From: Leifsonia sp. Root4
GTDB lineage: Bacteria; Actinomycetota; Actinomycetes; Actinomycetales; Microbacteriaceae
Direction of reading: 5' to 3'
Assembly (NCBI RefSeq): GCF_001425085.1
Contig: NZ_LMDN01000001.1
Span: 270,364 to 334,363, forward strand
Length of the DNA stretch: 64,000 nt
Shown here: piece after piece, positions 9,164-17,627 of the stretch
How the letters are laid out: each line of letters opens with the position of its first letter
Numbering within the stretch: the first letter of the stretch is position 1
Notes under the pieces: model-generated
The model's database searches: none
The model's input: only the letters and a program-made list of their open reading frames with translations
Told to the model about the DNA's origin: nothing
Position numbers and translations under genes: made by a program

Positions 9164-10447
9164 ATGTCTGTCGCAGAGCGCCCCTTCTCGTTGCGCCCCA
9201 TCGCACTCGCCGTCTTCCTGCCGACCCTGCTGTTCTCGATCGGCGAGGGCGCCATCATCCCGCTGATCCCGCTGGTCGCCCACGACCTCGGTGCGTCGCT
9301 CGCGACCGCCGGCCTGCTCGGCGCTCTCGTGATGCTCGGAACCGTCGTCGGCGACATCCCGAGCGGTGTCATCGTCAGCCGTATCGGCGAACGCAACGCA
9401 ATGATCTGGGCCTCGCTGCTCTCGGTCATCGCCGTGTTGATCTGCGTCGCGGCGCCGAACGAGTGGGTGCTCGGCGTCGGGATCTTCATCGTCGGTCTCG
9501 CGACCGCCGTCTTCGCCCTCGCCAGGCACGCCTTCCTGACCAGCTACGTCCCGCTCGCCTACCGCGCGCGGGCGCTCTCCACGCTCGGCGGCGTCTTCCG
9601 CGCCGGCTTCTTCGTCGGGCCGTTCCTCTCGGCGGCGGTGATCCAGCTGACCGGAGGCACCCAGGCCGTCTTCTGGATCTTCATCGTGTGCTGCCTGGCT
9701 GCCGCAGCCGTTCTGCTGGTGCTGGCCGATCCGGCGAAAACCCTCGGTCCGGCCCAGCACCGGGCCGACAGCACGCGGAACGAGGGAGAGGAAGAGGCGG
9801 AGCGGGAGACCAGCGGCCTGTTCAGAACCCTGTGGCAGTACCGGGGCGTGCTCATCCGGCTCGGTACGGGCGTCGGCCTGATCGGCGCCATGCGGGCGGC
9901 CCGCATCGTCATCATGCCGCTCTGGGCCGTGAGTATCGGCCTTGGCACGACGGACACCGCGGTGATCGTCGGCATCGCCGGCGCGGTTGACTTCGCCCTG
10001 TTCTACGTGAGTGGCCAGATCATGGACCGGCACGGGCGCCTGTGGAGCGCGCTGCCATCAATGCTCGGCCTCGGCTCTGGGCTGCTGATCCTGTCATTCA
10101 CCCACGATCTGCCGACGAATGTGCAGTGGTTCATCGGCGTCGCGATGCTCCTCTCCGTCGCGAACGGGATCGGCAGCGGCATCATGATGACGCTCGGCGC
10201 CGACCTCGCACCGCACGACGACCCGGCTCCGTTCCTCGGCGCCTGGCGCTTCGCAGGCGACCTGGGCGCTGCGACCGCGCCGCTCGTGATCGCCGCCATC
10301 ACAGCACTGGCGTCACTCGCGTTGGCCAGCGGGGTGGCGGGCATCGCTGGGCTCATCGGCGCCGGCATCCTCGCCCGCTACATCCCCCGCTACGTGCCGC
10401 GCCCGCCGAAGCCCGCTGCCAGCACGGCGGGCGGCACAGCGCGCTAG
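9164..10447 (+). CDS. MFS transporter (12-helix drug/metabolite exporter type)
   Basis: A 427-residue major facilitator with about 12 membrane helices. The conserved loop between helices 2 and 3 reads GDIPSGVIVSRIGERNAM. A hydrophilic central loop rich in Glu and Arg (about 195-220) splits the two halves. Likely a proton-driven exporter in the cytoplasmic membrane; the substrate cannot be told. The start is chosen from the leaderless promoter at 9151-9156. It ends with a four-base overlap into the convergent Tad locus. Confidence 0.85.
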   Translation: MSVAERPFSLRPIALAVFLPTLLFSIGEGAIIPLIPLVAHDLGASLATAGLLGALVMLGTVVGDIPSGVIVSRIGERNAMIWASLLSVIAVLICVAAPNEWVLGVGIFIVGLATAVFALARHAFLTSYVPLAYRARALSTLGGVFRAGFFVGPFLSAAVIQLTGGTQAVFWIFIVCCLAAAAVLLVLADPAKTLGPAQHRADSTRNEGEEEAERETSGLFRTLWQYRGVLIRLGTGVGLIGAMRAARIVIMPLWAVSIGLGTTDTAVIVGIAGAVDFALFYVSGQIMDRHGRLWSALPSMLGLGSGLLILSFTHDLPTNVQWFIGVAMLLSVANGIGSGIMMTLGADLAPHDDPAPFLGAWRFAGDLGAATAPLVIAAITALASLALASGVAGIAGLIGAGILARYIPRYVPRPPKPAASTAGGTAR

Positions 10448-10911
10448 CGCAGCACCGAGCGCGCGGTCGCGGTCACCTCGATGCGGATGCCGGCCGGCAC
10501 GAACATCGTGAGCACCGGCGGCCGCCACCAGGCGCTCAGCGTCACCTCGGCCGAGACGCCATCCGGGGTGCCGGCACTCTCGACCACGAGTTCTTCCAGC
10601 GTGCCGCGCGGCACGGCCGCGAGGTGCTCCAGCACCGCCTGGTGAACCGCGGCATCCTCAAGGGCGACGGTGAAGCCCTCCCCCGCCGTGCTCACCGCCG
10701 AGAGTTCGAACGCCTCGGCCCCGGCGAGCGCTGCTCCATCCGCGATGCCGAAGAGCCGCTTCCGATCGAGCGACAGGGAGGTCGCGGCGACGACGAGAAG
10801 GATTAGCAGCAGCGCGAATGCCCCATAGAAGATGGTGAGAACGAGGCTCGATCCCCGGTCGTCGCCGAGACGTGTGAGCCTCACGTGCTCCCACTGCCGC
10901 TGCCGCCGCAT
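10444..10911 (-). CDS. TadG-like / Rv3654c-like pilus locus protein
   Basis: A 155-residue protein with a short basic N-terminus and DDRGSSLVLTIFYGAFALLL, then one membrane segment and a small outer domain. This is the pseudopilin-like layout of the last gene in actinobacterial Tad loci (compare Rv3654c). The residue matching Glu5 of a processed pilin is absent (after the Gly, SSLVL), so it may not be processed like TadE. Its ATG shares one base with the preceding stop, which suggests coupled translation. The role is pilus biogenesis or cell-surface placement by inference from locus only. Confidence 0.75.
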   Translation of the reverse strand: MRRQRQWEHVRLTRLGDDRGSSLVLTIFYGAFALLLILLVVAATSLSLDRKRLFGIADGAALAGAEAFELSAVSTAGEGFTVALEDAAVHQAVLEHLAAVPRGTLEELVVESAGTPDGVSAEVTLSAWWRPPVLTMFVPAGIRIEVTATARSVLR

Positions 10912-11381
10912 CAGCCGCCGCCCCAGAACTTCGAGACCCGCTGCGTGGAAGCGGCCGTCATCGGCACGCTCGCCCTGTTCTGCAGCTCGAGCACATCGGG
11001 AACGAATGGCAGGCTGACCGAGATGCGCACATGCACGGTGACAGTCTCGCCGCGCACGAGGCAGGCACCCCCGGCCGAACAGTCGACGACCAGCTCACTC
11101 TCATCCTGCGTCAGGCCGTAGTCGTCGAGGGTGACGGCGAGGGCCCTGGCCGCCGCACTCTGCCCCGCTGCGTCGCTCTCGGCCAACACGAAGGCGCGTG
11201 CCGCCTGCCTGGCCGCGCCCTCCGCGGCCAAAGCGCCCGCCTGCAGAGCCGACATGACGAGAACGAGGTAGACGAGGGGAACGAGCAGGATCATGCCGAC
11301 GGTCAGAAACTCGAGCGAGGCCGACCCCTGCTCGCTCCGAAAGTTCCTCCGGAAGCTATTCGGGAAGCTCAAGCGCCGCAT
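10911..11381 (-). CDS. TadE family pseudopilin
   Basis: A 156-residue protein with the prepilin-like motif EQG followed by SASLEF (Glu at +5) and a hydrophobic helix of about 22 residues, then an outer domain with two Cys in CSAGGACL that could form a disulfide. TadE proteins are minor pilins of Flp pili. The start overlaps the preceding TadE-like gene by 26 bases, so a slightly later start is possible. Confidence 0.82.
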   Translation of the reverse strand: MRRLSFPNSFRRNFRSEQGSASLEFLTVGMILLVPLVYLVLVMSALQAGALAAEGAARQAARAFVLAESDAAGQSAAARALAVTLDDYGLTQDESELVVDCSAGGACLVRGETVTVHVRISVSLPFVPDVLELQNRASVPMTAASTQRVSKFWGGG

Positions 11382-11763
11382 GCCCGGTCACCTCCAGCGC
11401 CGATTCGATTCCGAGCAGGCCGATCAGTGGAAGCGGGGCGACGACGCGCACCTCCGTGCTCTGCAGGCCGGTGACGTCGGCGTAGCCCGCGGTGATCTGC
11501 TCGGCGTAGGCGGGCCCCAGCCCCATCGTGATGAGCTGCCGAGTGCGTTCGGCACCATCCTGCAGCGTCGCCCCGGCCAGAGCCGCGGTGCGCGCGCCCT
11601 CGGCCGCGGCATCCTGAATCGTGTTGCGGATATGCAGGGCGAGGGCCAGCTGAACGACGGCGAGGCACAGCAGCGTGAGCAGCGCGCCGACCAGGGTGAA
11701 CTCGGCGACGGCGCTGCCGCGCTCGCTCCCGACGTCGAGTCTGCGCAGCCTACCGCGTCGCAT
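11356..11763 (-). CDS. TadE-like pseudopilin
   Basis: A 135-residue protein. ERG followed by SAVAEFTLVG (Glu at +5) opens a single hydrophobic helix, and a short outer domain follows, ending in GHAALELPE. A minor-pilin role in the Tad/Flp system is inferred from the motif and position. It lies 15 bases after the small pilin candidate and overlaps the next TadE gene. Confidence 0.82.
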   Translation of the reverse strand: MRRGRLRRLDVGSERGSAVAEFTLVGALLTLLCLAVVQLALALHIRNTIQDAAAEGARTAALAGATLQDGAERTRQLITMGLGPAYAEQITAGYADVTGLQSTEVRVVAPLPLIGLLGIESALEVTGHAALELPE

Positions 11764-11778
11764 AGCGGGGCGCCGGAA

Positions 11779-11934
11779 TCAGAACTCGGTGACGCGCTGG
11801 ATCGCTTGCTCGAACACTCCGGCGAGCGCCGGACCCGCGAGACCCCAGATCAACACGACGAGGCCCGCCGTCATCAGCGAGATCAGCACCCAGCCGGGGA
11901 CGTCGCCGCGGTCCTCCTCTGTGAGTCGTGACAT
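11779..11934 (-). CDS. small 51-residue Flp-pilin candidate in the Tad locus
   Basis: An ORF of 51 codons beginning MSRLTEEDRGDVPGWVLI. A short charged head of ten residues ending in Gly is followed by one hydrophobic helix of about 24 residues and an amphipathic tail (VFEQAIQRVTEF). This is the size and plan of an Flp pilin or of the DUF4244 proteins at this place in actinobacterial Tad loci. Glu5 after the Gly, nearly constant in Flp pilins, is missing (DVPGW). An excellent GGAAGGA site precedes the ATG. It sits 25 bases after tadC. Confidence 0.8.
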   Translation of the reverse strand: MSRLTEEDRGDVPGWVLISLMTAGLVVLIWGLAGPALAGVFEQAIQRVTEF

Positions 11935-11959
11935 GGTGATTCCTTCCTGTTCTGGTTCG

Positions 11960-12898
11960 TCAGAACCCGGCCTGCAATACGAAGATTCCCGGGAAAATCG
12001 CGAAGATGATGGTCAATGGCAGGATCAGGAAGACCAGCGGTACGAGCATCAACACTTCCTTCTTGCCACCGCTCTCGAGCAGTTCTCGCTTCGCTGATCC
12101 CCTGGCGTCGCTGGCCTGCGCCTGCAGCACCTCGACGAGCGGCGTGCCCCGCTCAAGCACCGCGATCATCTGATCGACGCAGCGGGAGAGCGCGGGGATG
12201 CGGAGCTCATCGGCGAGCTCGTGCAGGGCCGCCGCGAGCGGGACACCGACGTTCACCCGCGCCACGACGACGCCCAGCTCGGCCGCAAGCTCGCCGGAGC
12301 TCGTGCGTGCGATGCGGCGCAGCCCGTCGAACAACCCCTCGCCGGCAGACAGACTCAGCGTCAGGAACTCCAACACGAGCGGCAGCTCGCCCTCGATGCG
12401 GCGCAGCCGCGACCGTGCCCGCCGCCGCAGCGTCCACTCCCGCAGCGCTCCCCCGGCGAGCGCCGCCGTCGGCGGCAGGACGAGTTGCACGAGCGGCGTC
12501 ATACTCCCCGCCAGAGAACCCGCGATCGTCAACGCGAGGCCGAGGACGAGCCCGAACACCGCCCAGAGCAGTTGCTCGGTGCGGTACTGGATGACGCCAC
12601 GCGTCGATCCGGCCTGCCGCAGCCGTCGCGACAGGGCATCCGAGCCGCCGAGTACGTCGGCGAGTGCTGTGGCCGCGCGGCCAAGGGTCGGCGCGAACAG
12701 CGAGCCGATCACGGGCAGCGGGTCGACCGTGTGGCGCAGGGCCCGCTCCCTCGCTTCCTCGGAGACATCGCCGAGGTACGGTGCGATCCGGTCGATCAGT
12801 CGGGCGCGCCGCAACCGTGGGGTGAGCGCGGCGAGCGACCACAGCCCGAGGCCGAGGGTGCTGCCGAGCACGATCGCCCAACCGAGCTGCGCGCTCAT
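11960..12898 (-). CDS. TadC-like type II/IV secretion inner membrane protein
   Basis: A 312-residue protein with membrane segments near the N-terminus (about 5-25), two at about 105-160, and a pair at the end. A T2SSF cytoplasmic domain lies between (about 175-285; LPLVLEFLTLSLSAGEGL). It is the second platform protein of the Flp pilus machine. Its ATG overlaps the tadB stop by four bases, and I take this start because longer readings lie inside tadB. Confidence 0.85.
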   Translation of the reverse strand: MSAQLGWAIVLGSTLGLGLWSLAALTPRLRRARLIDRIAPYLGDVSEEARERALRHTVDPLPVIGSLFAPTLGRAATALADVLGGSDALSRRLRQAGSTRGVIQYRTEQLLWAVFGLVLGLALTIAGSLAGSMTPLVQLVLPPTAALAGGALREWTLRRRARSRLRRIEGELPLVLEFLTLSLSAGEGLFDGLRRIARTSSGELAAELGVVVARVNVGVPLAAALHELADELRIPALSRCVDQMIAVLERGTPLVEVLQAQASDARGSAKRELLESGGKKEVLMLVPLVFLILPLTIIFAIFPGIFVLQAGF

Positions 12899-13785
12899 CG
12901 GAACCACCGCTGTTCCTCGGGCAGACGCCCGACGCGCAGCATGATCCGATAGGCAAGAATCGAGACCAGCAGACCGCCGAGAATCACCACGGACCCGGCC
13001 GGGGTGTCGTATGCAGCCGCCGCCTCCGGGCGGGAGGCGAGGAGCAGCAGGACGAGCCACGGTGCGGCGACTCCCAGCCGAGCGGCGTTGACGACCCAGC
13101 CCTGGCGCGCCCGCAGCTCGGCACGGACCGCCGCGTCTTCGCGCAGATAGCTGGCGAGGCTGCGCAGCACCGTCGTCAGCTCGGTTCCACCGACCTCCCG
13201 CGCCATGCGCAAGGTCTCCAGGATCCTGTCGGCGATGGGGTCGCCGAGCGCGTCCTTCAGCCGCCCGATGCACGCCCCGAAATTGGCGGTGACCCGGTAG
13301 TCGCGCTCGAATTCCGCGAACGGCGCGCGGGCGCTCGCCGGCCCTGCGCTGGCGATGCTGCTCACTGCGTCCGGCAGGGCCAGCCCAGAGCGCACGGCCG
13401 AGATCAGATGGTCGACGACCTCGGGCCAGATCTCCCGGTTCGCGCTGCGCCTGGCCGCCGCTCGCCAGCGCACGATGAGGAGCGGGGCGGCGAGCCCGGC
13501 GAGCCCCACCACGAGCGCGAGCGCCGTGATGCCGAGCAGGGCCTGGGCCAGGCCGGCAGAGATCAGGGCGAGCGTGACCGAGATCACGGCGAAGCCGAGC
13601 GGCGTGACACGGCGGATGCCGGCCCGGCTGAGCGTGCGCGCGAGGGCATGCCGGATGCCGCCTGGCACGGCATCCGGCGCAGGGGCCACCCGCTCCCGTC
13701 CCGCCGGCCAGAACAGCGGCGACAGTGCCAGCAACAGCCCGGCGCCGAGCAGGGCACCCAGCAGCACGGGGACGAGCGCGCTCAT
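12895..13785 (-). CDS. TadB-like type II/IV secretion inner membrane protein
   Basis: A 296-residue platform protein. There is an N-terminal membrane helix (about 4-22), two helices at about 60-105, a T2SSF domain (about 120-245; EVVDHLISAVRSGLALPDAV) and two C-terminal helices. It works with TadC and the ATPase TadA to polymerise pili. The ATG overlaps the tadA stop by four bases (13782-13785). Confidence 0.87.
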   Translation of the reverse strand: MSALVPVLLGALLGAGLLLALSPLFWPAGRERVAPAPDAVPGGIRHALARTLSRAGIRRVTPLGFAVISVTLALISAGLAQALLGITALALVVGLAGLAAPLLIVRWRAAARRSANREIWPEVVDHLISAVRSGLALPDAVSSIASAGPASARAPFAEFERDYRVTANFGACIGRLKDALGDPIADRILETLRMAREVGGTELTTVLRSLASYLREDAAVRAELRARQGWVVNAARLGVAAPWLVLLLLASRPEAAAAYDTPAGSVVILGGLLVSILAYRIMLRVGRLPEEQRWFR

Positions 13786-15026
13786 GGTGGGTTCCCCGCG
13801 CCGAGGATGAGCATGGGGTCGAGCCCGGCTGCGTCGAATTTCTCCATCTTGTGTGGCGCGCTGCCGAGGGCGACCAGAGTCCCGTCCCGCCGGACCATGA
13901 GCGTCTCGGCCTCCACCTGTTCGTCGACCACCCGACCCGTCACCGCGAGGATCTCGCCCACGCTCCTCGCTCCGTGGCGGTCCAGCTCGCAGTGCACGAC
14001 GATGTCGATGCAGCCGGCCACGGTCGGCAGCACGAATGCCGAGTCGATGTTCCGCCCGGCAAGCAGCGGCAGCGTGCTCAGCTTGACCAGTGCATCCCGT
14101 GCGGAATTCGAGTGGATGGAGCACGCGCCGGGAATCCCACTGTTCAGCGCGATGAGGAGGTCGAGGCTCTCCGCCTCGCGTACCTCGCCGACCACGAGCC
14201 GGTCCGGTCGCATGCGCAGGGATTCCTTGATCAGCCGGCGGAGCGTGATCTCGCCTGTGCCCTCCAGGCTCGGCTGCCTGCACTGCATCGCAACGACGTC
14301 TCTGGCCCGCAGGTCCAACTCGAAGGTCTCTTCCACCGTCACGATGCGCTCGCGGATGCGCGCTGCAGAGAGCAGCGCGTTGAGCATCGTCGTCTTGCCT
14401 GCCTGCGTGGCGCCGGAGACGAGGATGTTCTGCCCGGCCAGCACGCACATGCGAAGGAACTCCGCCGCCTGCCGGCTGAGCGAGTCGGCGGCGACGAGCT
14501 GGTTCAGCTCGCGGATGCGGCGGCTGAACTTGCGGATGTTCACCGACCAGAAGCGGGCGGTGACATCGGGGATGACGACGTGGAGCCGTGATCCGTCCGG
14601 CAGCGAGGCGTCGACGAACGGCGAACTGAGATCGACGCGTCGGCCGGAGCTCTGCAGCATCCGCTCCACCAACTCCCGCACCTCCCGCTCGCTGAGCACC
14701 GTCGTCGTGAGTTCGGCCACGCCGGCCCGCGCGACGAACACCCGCGTCGGAGAGTTGATCCACACCTCCTCGATGCTCGGATCGTCCAGGTAGGGCTGCA
14801 GCCGCCCGAAGCCGGTGAGCGACGCGACGGCCTCCCGCGCCGCCTGTTCCTCGTCGTGGATCAGAGGCAGCGAGTTGCCGAGCGCGCGTTCGCTGTAGCG
14901 CTGCAGCTCGGCGCGCACATAGCTCTCGGCAAGCGCGGCGTCAGAGGAGAGGTCGACGCTGTCCGCACGCACCCGCACCCGGACCTGCTCGGTGATCATG
15001 CGCACGGCGTCGCTCATGCCGACCAT
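13782..15026 (-). CDS. tadA: TadA/CpaF-type pilus assembly ATPase
   Basis: A 414-residue secretion ATPase of the CpaF/TadA branch. The N-terminal domain is followed by Walker A (GATQAGKT), the Asp box VTVEETFELDL and Walker B LVVGEVREAESLDLL. It powers assembly of Flp/Tad pili from the cytoplasmic face. I start at the ATG with an AAAGG site six bases upstream; an ATG three codons later is possible. It opens the overlapping tadA-tadB-tadC run. No tadZ and no prepilin peptidase are present in the window. Confidence 0.9.
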   Translation of the reverse strand: MVGMSDAVRMITEQVRVRVRADSVDLSSDAALAESYVRAELQRYSERALGNSLPLIHDEEQAAREAVASLTGFGRLQPYLDDPSIEEVWINSPTRVFVARAGVAELTTTVLSEREVRELVERMLQSSGRRVDLSSPFVDASLPDGSRLHVVIPDVTARFWSVNIRKFSRRIRELNQLVAADSLSRQAAEFLRMCVLAGQNILVSGATQAGKTTMLNALLSAARIRERIVTVEETFELDLRARDVVAMQCRQPSLEGTGEITLRRLIKESLRMRPDRLVVGEVREAESLDLLIALNSGIPGACSIHSNSARDALVKLSTLPLLAGRNIDSAFVLPTVAGCIDIVVHCELDRHGARSVGEILAVTGRVVDEQVEAETLMVRRDGTLVALGSAPHKMEKFDAAGLDPMLILGAGNPP

Positions 15027-15195
15027 GATGCGCCTTTTCGGCATGCAGCCTCGAAAGTTATCCACAGGCCGGTATCCGCTTCAGGCCGCGGATGCCGCTC
15101 GCGCCCGAATCGCGCACCCGAACAAATCATGGGCATCCGGCGCTTTTCAGGCTAGATTCCATTCACAACGCTTGAAGCTTCGAGAGAGGCACGTC

Positions 15196-16779
15196 ATGGC
15201 TCCATCGGATACACCAACGGCCACGTTCAACGGCAAGCTCGCTTTGCTTCTGGCGATGGCGATGTTCGTCCTGGTCGTCGACACCTCGATCATGAACGTC
15301 TCGATCTCGGCCGTGGTGCGCGACATCGGCACCACCGTGAGCGGGGTCCAGTCGGCGATCGCGCTCGAGGCCCTCGTCTCAGCCGCCTTCATCCTGATCG
15401 GGAGCAAGGTCGGCGATCTGATCGGGCGCAAACGCGCGTATGTGATCGGCCTACTCTGCTACGCCACCGGCGCCATCGCGATGACCCTGGCCCAGAGCCT
15501 GCTTCCGATCATCATCTTCTGGGCCGTGATCGGCGGGCTCGGCGCCTCGCTGCTGCTGCCGGCCATGCAATCCCTCATTCACGGCAACTTCCACGGTGCT
15601 GAGCAGAAGCGGGTGTACGCCCTCGTCGGAGCGTCGGCGGCGATCGCCGCGGCCGTCGGGCCGCTGCTCGGCGGGCTCATCACGACCCTCCTCTCGTGGC
15701 GCGTGGCCTTCGCGCTCGAAGCGGTCGTGATCGCGGTCGTGCTGCTCGGCATCAAGCTCGTGCACGACGTGCCGTACACCGGGTCGCGACAGGTCGACGT
15801 CGTCGGATCGCTGCTCTCGGTCGTGGGCATGGGCGGCATCGTCATCGGCATCCTCGTCTGGCAGGAAGGCGGAGAGGCCGTCGGGGCGCTGATCGCCGTC
15901 GGTGTCTTCGGCCTCGGCGGGCTCGCGTACTGGTTGGTGCGGCGCAAGCGGCACGACAAGGCGGTGCTGCTCGACCCCGCCCTGTTCCGCTCGAAGCCGT
16001 TCCGCCTCGGCGTCAGCCAGCAACTGCTGCAACAGATCGCGCTCGGCGGCACGATGATCGTGCTGCCGATCTACCTCCAGATGGTGCTCGGCTACAACGC
16101 ACTCCAGGCCGGACTCTCGATCGCACCGCTGTCCCTCAGTATGTTCGCCATCGCCATGCTCGCCGGCAAACGCTCGGGCGGTCGCCGGCCCGCCACGCTG
16201 ATCATGTGGGGATTCCTGCTGCTGCTGCTTGGGCTCGTCATCCTCATCCCGATCGTTCCCCGGGCGGATTCCGGCTGGTGGCTCCTCGTCCCGCTGCTCA
16301 TCGCCGGCTGCGGGCTCGGCCTGCTGGTCTCGCAGCTGAACAACTACACGCTGTCGCCGATCTCGGATGAGCGGGTGAGCGAGGCGGCCGGAGTCAACTC
16401 CGCCGCCGGCTCCTTCGGGCTCTCGTTCGGCCTCGCGTTCGCCGGCGCGATCATGCTCGCGGCGCTCTCGCTGATCTTCACGAGCATGGTCATGTCCAGC
16501 ACGGTCCTGCCGGCGGACGAGAAGGAGCAGGTCGCCGCCGTGCTCGAAGAGGACGCGCAGATCATGAGCAACGTCGAACTCGAAGAGCTCCTGGTCGGCC
16601 AGCCGGCCGACATCCAGGACGAGATCATCCGCATCAACACCGACGCGAGGCCCATCGCGCTTCAGCTCGCGCTGCTCATCCCCATCTTCGCCGCGCTCCT
16701 TGGTCTGCTGAACACCCTCAGGATGCGGCGAGTGCCCGACCCACCGATTGCAACGCAGAGCGAGGGACTGGTGCTGTAG
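15196..16779 (+). CDS. DHA2 family MFS transporter (EmrB/QacA type)
   Basis: A 527-residue, roughly 14-helix proton antiporter of the drug efflux type. The helix 1 motif FVLVVDTSIMNVS and the loop GSKVGDLIGRKRA are typical of DHA2. A hydrophilic segment of some 80 residues rich in Glu and Asp lies before the last helix (about 430-500) and is probably outside the membrane. An AGAGAGG site precedes the ATG. It is divergent from tadA across a 169-bp gap. The substrate is unknown. Confidence 0.88.
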   Translation: MAPSDTPTATFNGKLALLLAMAMFVLVVDTSIMNVSISAVVRDIGTTVSGVQSAIALEALVSAAFILIGSKVGDLIGRKRAYVIGLLCYATGAIAMTLAQSLLPIIIFWAVIGGLGASLLLPAMQSLIHGNFHGAEQKRVYALVGASAAIAAAVGPLLGGLITTLLSWRVAFALEAVVIAVVLLGIKLVHDVPYTGSRQVDVVGSLLSVVGMGGIVIGILVWQEGGEAVGALIAVGVFGLGGLAYWLVRRKRHDKAVLLDPALFRSKPFRLGVSQQLLQQIALGGTMIVLPIYLQMVLGYNALQAGLSIAPLSLSMFAIAMLAGKRSGGRRPATLIMWGFLLLLLGLVILIPIVPRADSGWWLLVPLLIAGCGLGLLVSQLNNYTLSPISDERVSEAAGVNSAAGSFGLSFGLAFAGAIMLAALSLIFTSMVMSSTVLPADEKEQVAAVLEEDAQIMSNVELEELLVGQPADIQDEIIRINTDARPIALQLALLIPIFAALLGLLNTLRMRRVPDPPIATQSEGLVL

Positions 16780-16836
16780 CGGGTCGGATGCCGGCGCGAG
16801 CCGACGGCGCTGTCAGCCCGGCCCGCTCTGTCCGCC

Positions 16837-16842
16837 TAAACT
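16837..16842 (+). promoter_or_regulatory. -10 element TAAACT of the tRNA-Leu gene
   Basis: TAAACT ends 12 bases before the first base of the tRNA, a normal distance for a tRNA promoter. The -35 is not clear. Confidence 0.5.
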
Positions 16843-16854
16843 GGGGAGGCACTC

Positions 16855-16936
16855 GCGGGAGTGGTGAAATTGGCAGACACGCAGGATTTAGGTTCCTGTG
16901 CTTTCGAGCGTGAGGGTTCAAGTCCCTTCTCCCGCA
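16855..16936 (+). tRNA. tRNA-Leu (anticodon UAG)
   Basis: An 82-base class II tRNA. The acceptor stem GCGGGAG pairs with CTCCCGC. The anticodon stem CAGGA/TCCTG encloses the loop TTTAGGT, giving anticodon UAG for CUN codons. A variable arm and the T-loop GGTTCAAGTCC are present. CCA is not encoded. Confidence 0.97.
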
Positions 16937-16963
16937 CTCTGCTGGCCATCATCCGGCCACCGC

Positions 16964-17407
16964 TCAGTAACCGGTTGAGTCGGTCTTCCCGGCGCACGCG
17001 GTCTTCAGCTTGTCGGCCGCCTCTTGGATGCCGGCCTGCTGCTCGGCGATCGCGTCACCGTCGATAGCGCCATCGGCGTCCGTCGGGAGCGTTTCTACGG
17101 CCGCCGATACTTCGGCGATCTTCTCATCGACCCTCGCGAGCGCGTCCGCGACATCCGGGTTATCGGCCTTCTCCTCCAGTGCAACGACACGTGCGCTGTA
17201 GTCATCGAGCTTGGCCTGAATCTCGCTCGGTGTGCCGGCAGCGGCGAGCGTGTTCTGCGCGCCGTTGGAGATGTCGCGCACCTCAGACTGCAGCGTCGCG
17301 CACGAGTCAGCTGCGGTCGTCGGGCTGGCTCCTCCGCCCGAGGCGCAGCCGGTGAGCAGGAGCGCGCCGGCAAGAACGAGCACGGCAGTTGTCTTGGTTC
17401 CTCGCAT
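16964..17407 (-). CDS. small secreted lipoprotein, function unknown
   Basis: A 147-residue protein with a lipoprotein signal peptide: MRGTKTTAV, a hydrophobic core and the lipobox LLTGC. A Gly/Ser/Thr-rich linker is followed by a largely alpha-helical domain likely to form a short coiled coil (about 35-130), with Cys residues near positions 35 and 138 that could pair. It should be anchored on the outer face of the membrane. I recognise no family. It is divergent from heme oxygenase and could respond to the same intergenic region, but nothing more links them. Confidence 0.75.
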   Translation of the reverse strand: MRGTKTTAVLVLAGALLLTGCASGGGASPTTAADSCATLQSEVRDISNGAQNTLAAAGTPSEIQAKLDDYSARVVALEEKADNPDVADALARVDEKIAEVSAAVETLPTDADGAIDGDAIAEQQAGIQEAADKLKTACAGKTDSTGY

Positions 17408-17454
17408 GGTGGAATCCCCGATCGTCTGCCCCGCGTGCCGGGGCACCATTCCAC

Positions 17455-17486
17455 TGTGCACGCAACCGCCTGTGCACGCAACCGCC
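17455..17486. repeat. tandem 16-bp direct repeat
   Basis: TGTGCACGCAACCGCC occurs twice, end to end, in the divergent region between the lipoprotein and heme oxygenase genes. Each unit contains the palindrome GTGCAC. It could be a duplicated operator or simple slippage. Confidence 0.8.
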
Positions 17487-17602
17487 GCGTATGCAAACGC
17501 CGAATTTCCCTCACTCCAGATCGGCTGTCATCCGCCGAAATCGCCCGTGCTGGCCCATTCCGGGATTGTGGACTCATGTCAGCAATCTCTACGCCGTGGC
17601 CG

Positions 17603-17608
17603 TATTAT
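17603..17608 (+). promoter_or_regulatory. -10 element TATTAT, leaderless heme oxygenase gene
   Basis: TATTAT ends six bases before the ATG at 17615, leaving no room for a leader. The iron box candidate begins one base after it. Confidence 0.65.
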
Positions 17609-17627
17609 GTAGGTATGCCTAAGCTAA
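17609..17627 (+). promoter_or_regulatory. probable DtxR/IdeR iron box over the heme oxygenase start codon
   Basis: GTAGGTATGCCTAAGCTAA matches the 19-bp DtxR/IdeR consensus TTAGGTTAGGCTAACCTAA at 14 of 19 positions, including the half-site cores TAGGT and CTAA. It covers the expected transcription start and the ATG. Iron-loaded repressor bound here would block expression, as known for hmuO of Corynebacterium diphtheriae. The match is by eye. Confidence 0.6.

Noticed and set aside
12899-13273. Longer N-terminus for TadC
   Set aside because: It lies inside tadB and the usual four-base overlap at 12895-12898 gives a normal TadC length.
16855-16963. tRNA-Leu as an integration site for a mobile element
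   Set aside because: No integrase lies nearby and no copy of the tRNA 3' end was found downstream in the window.
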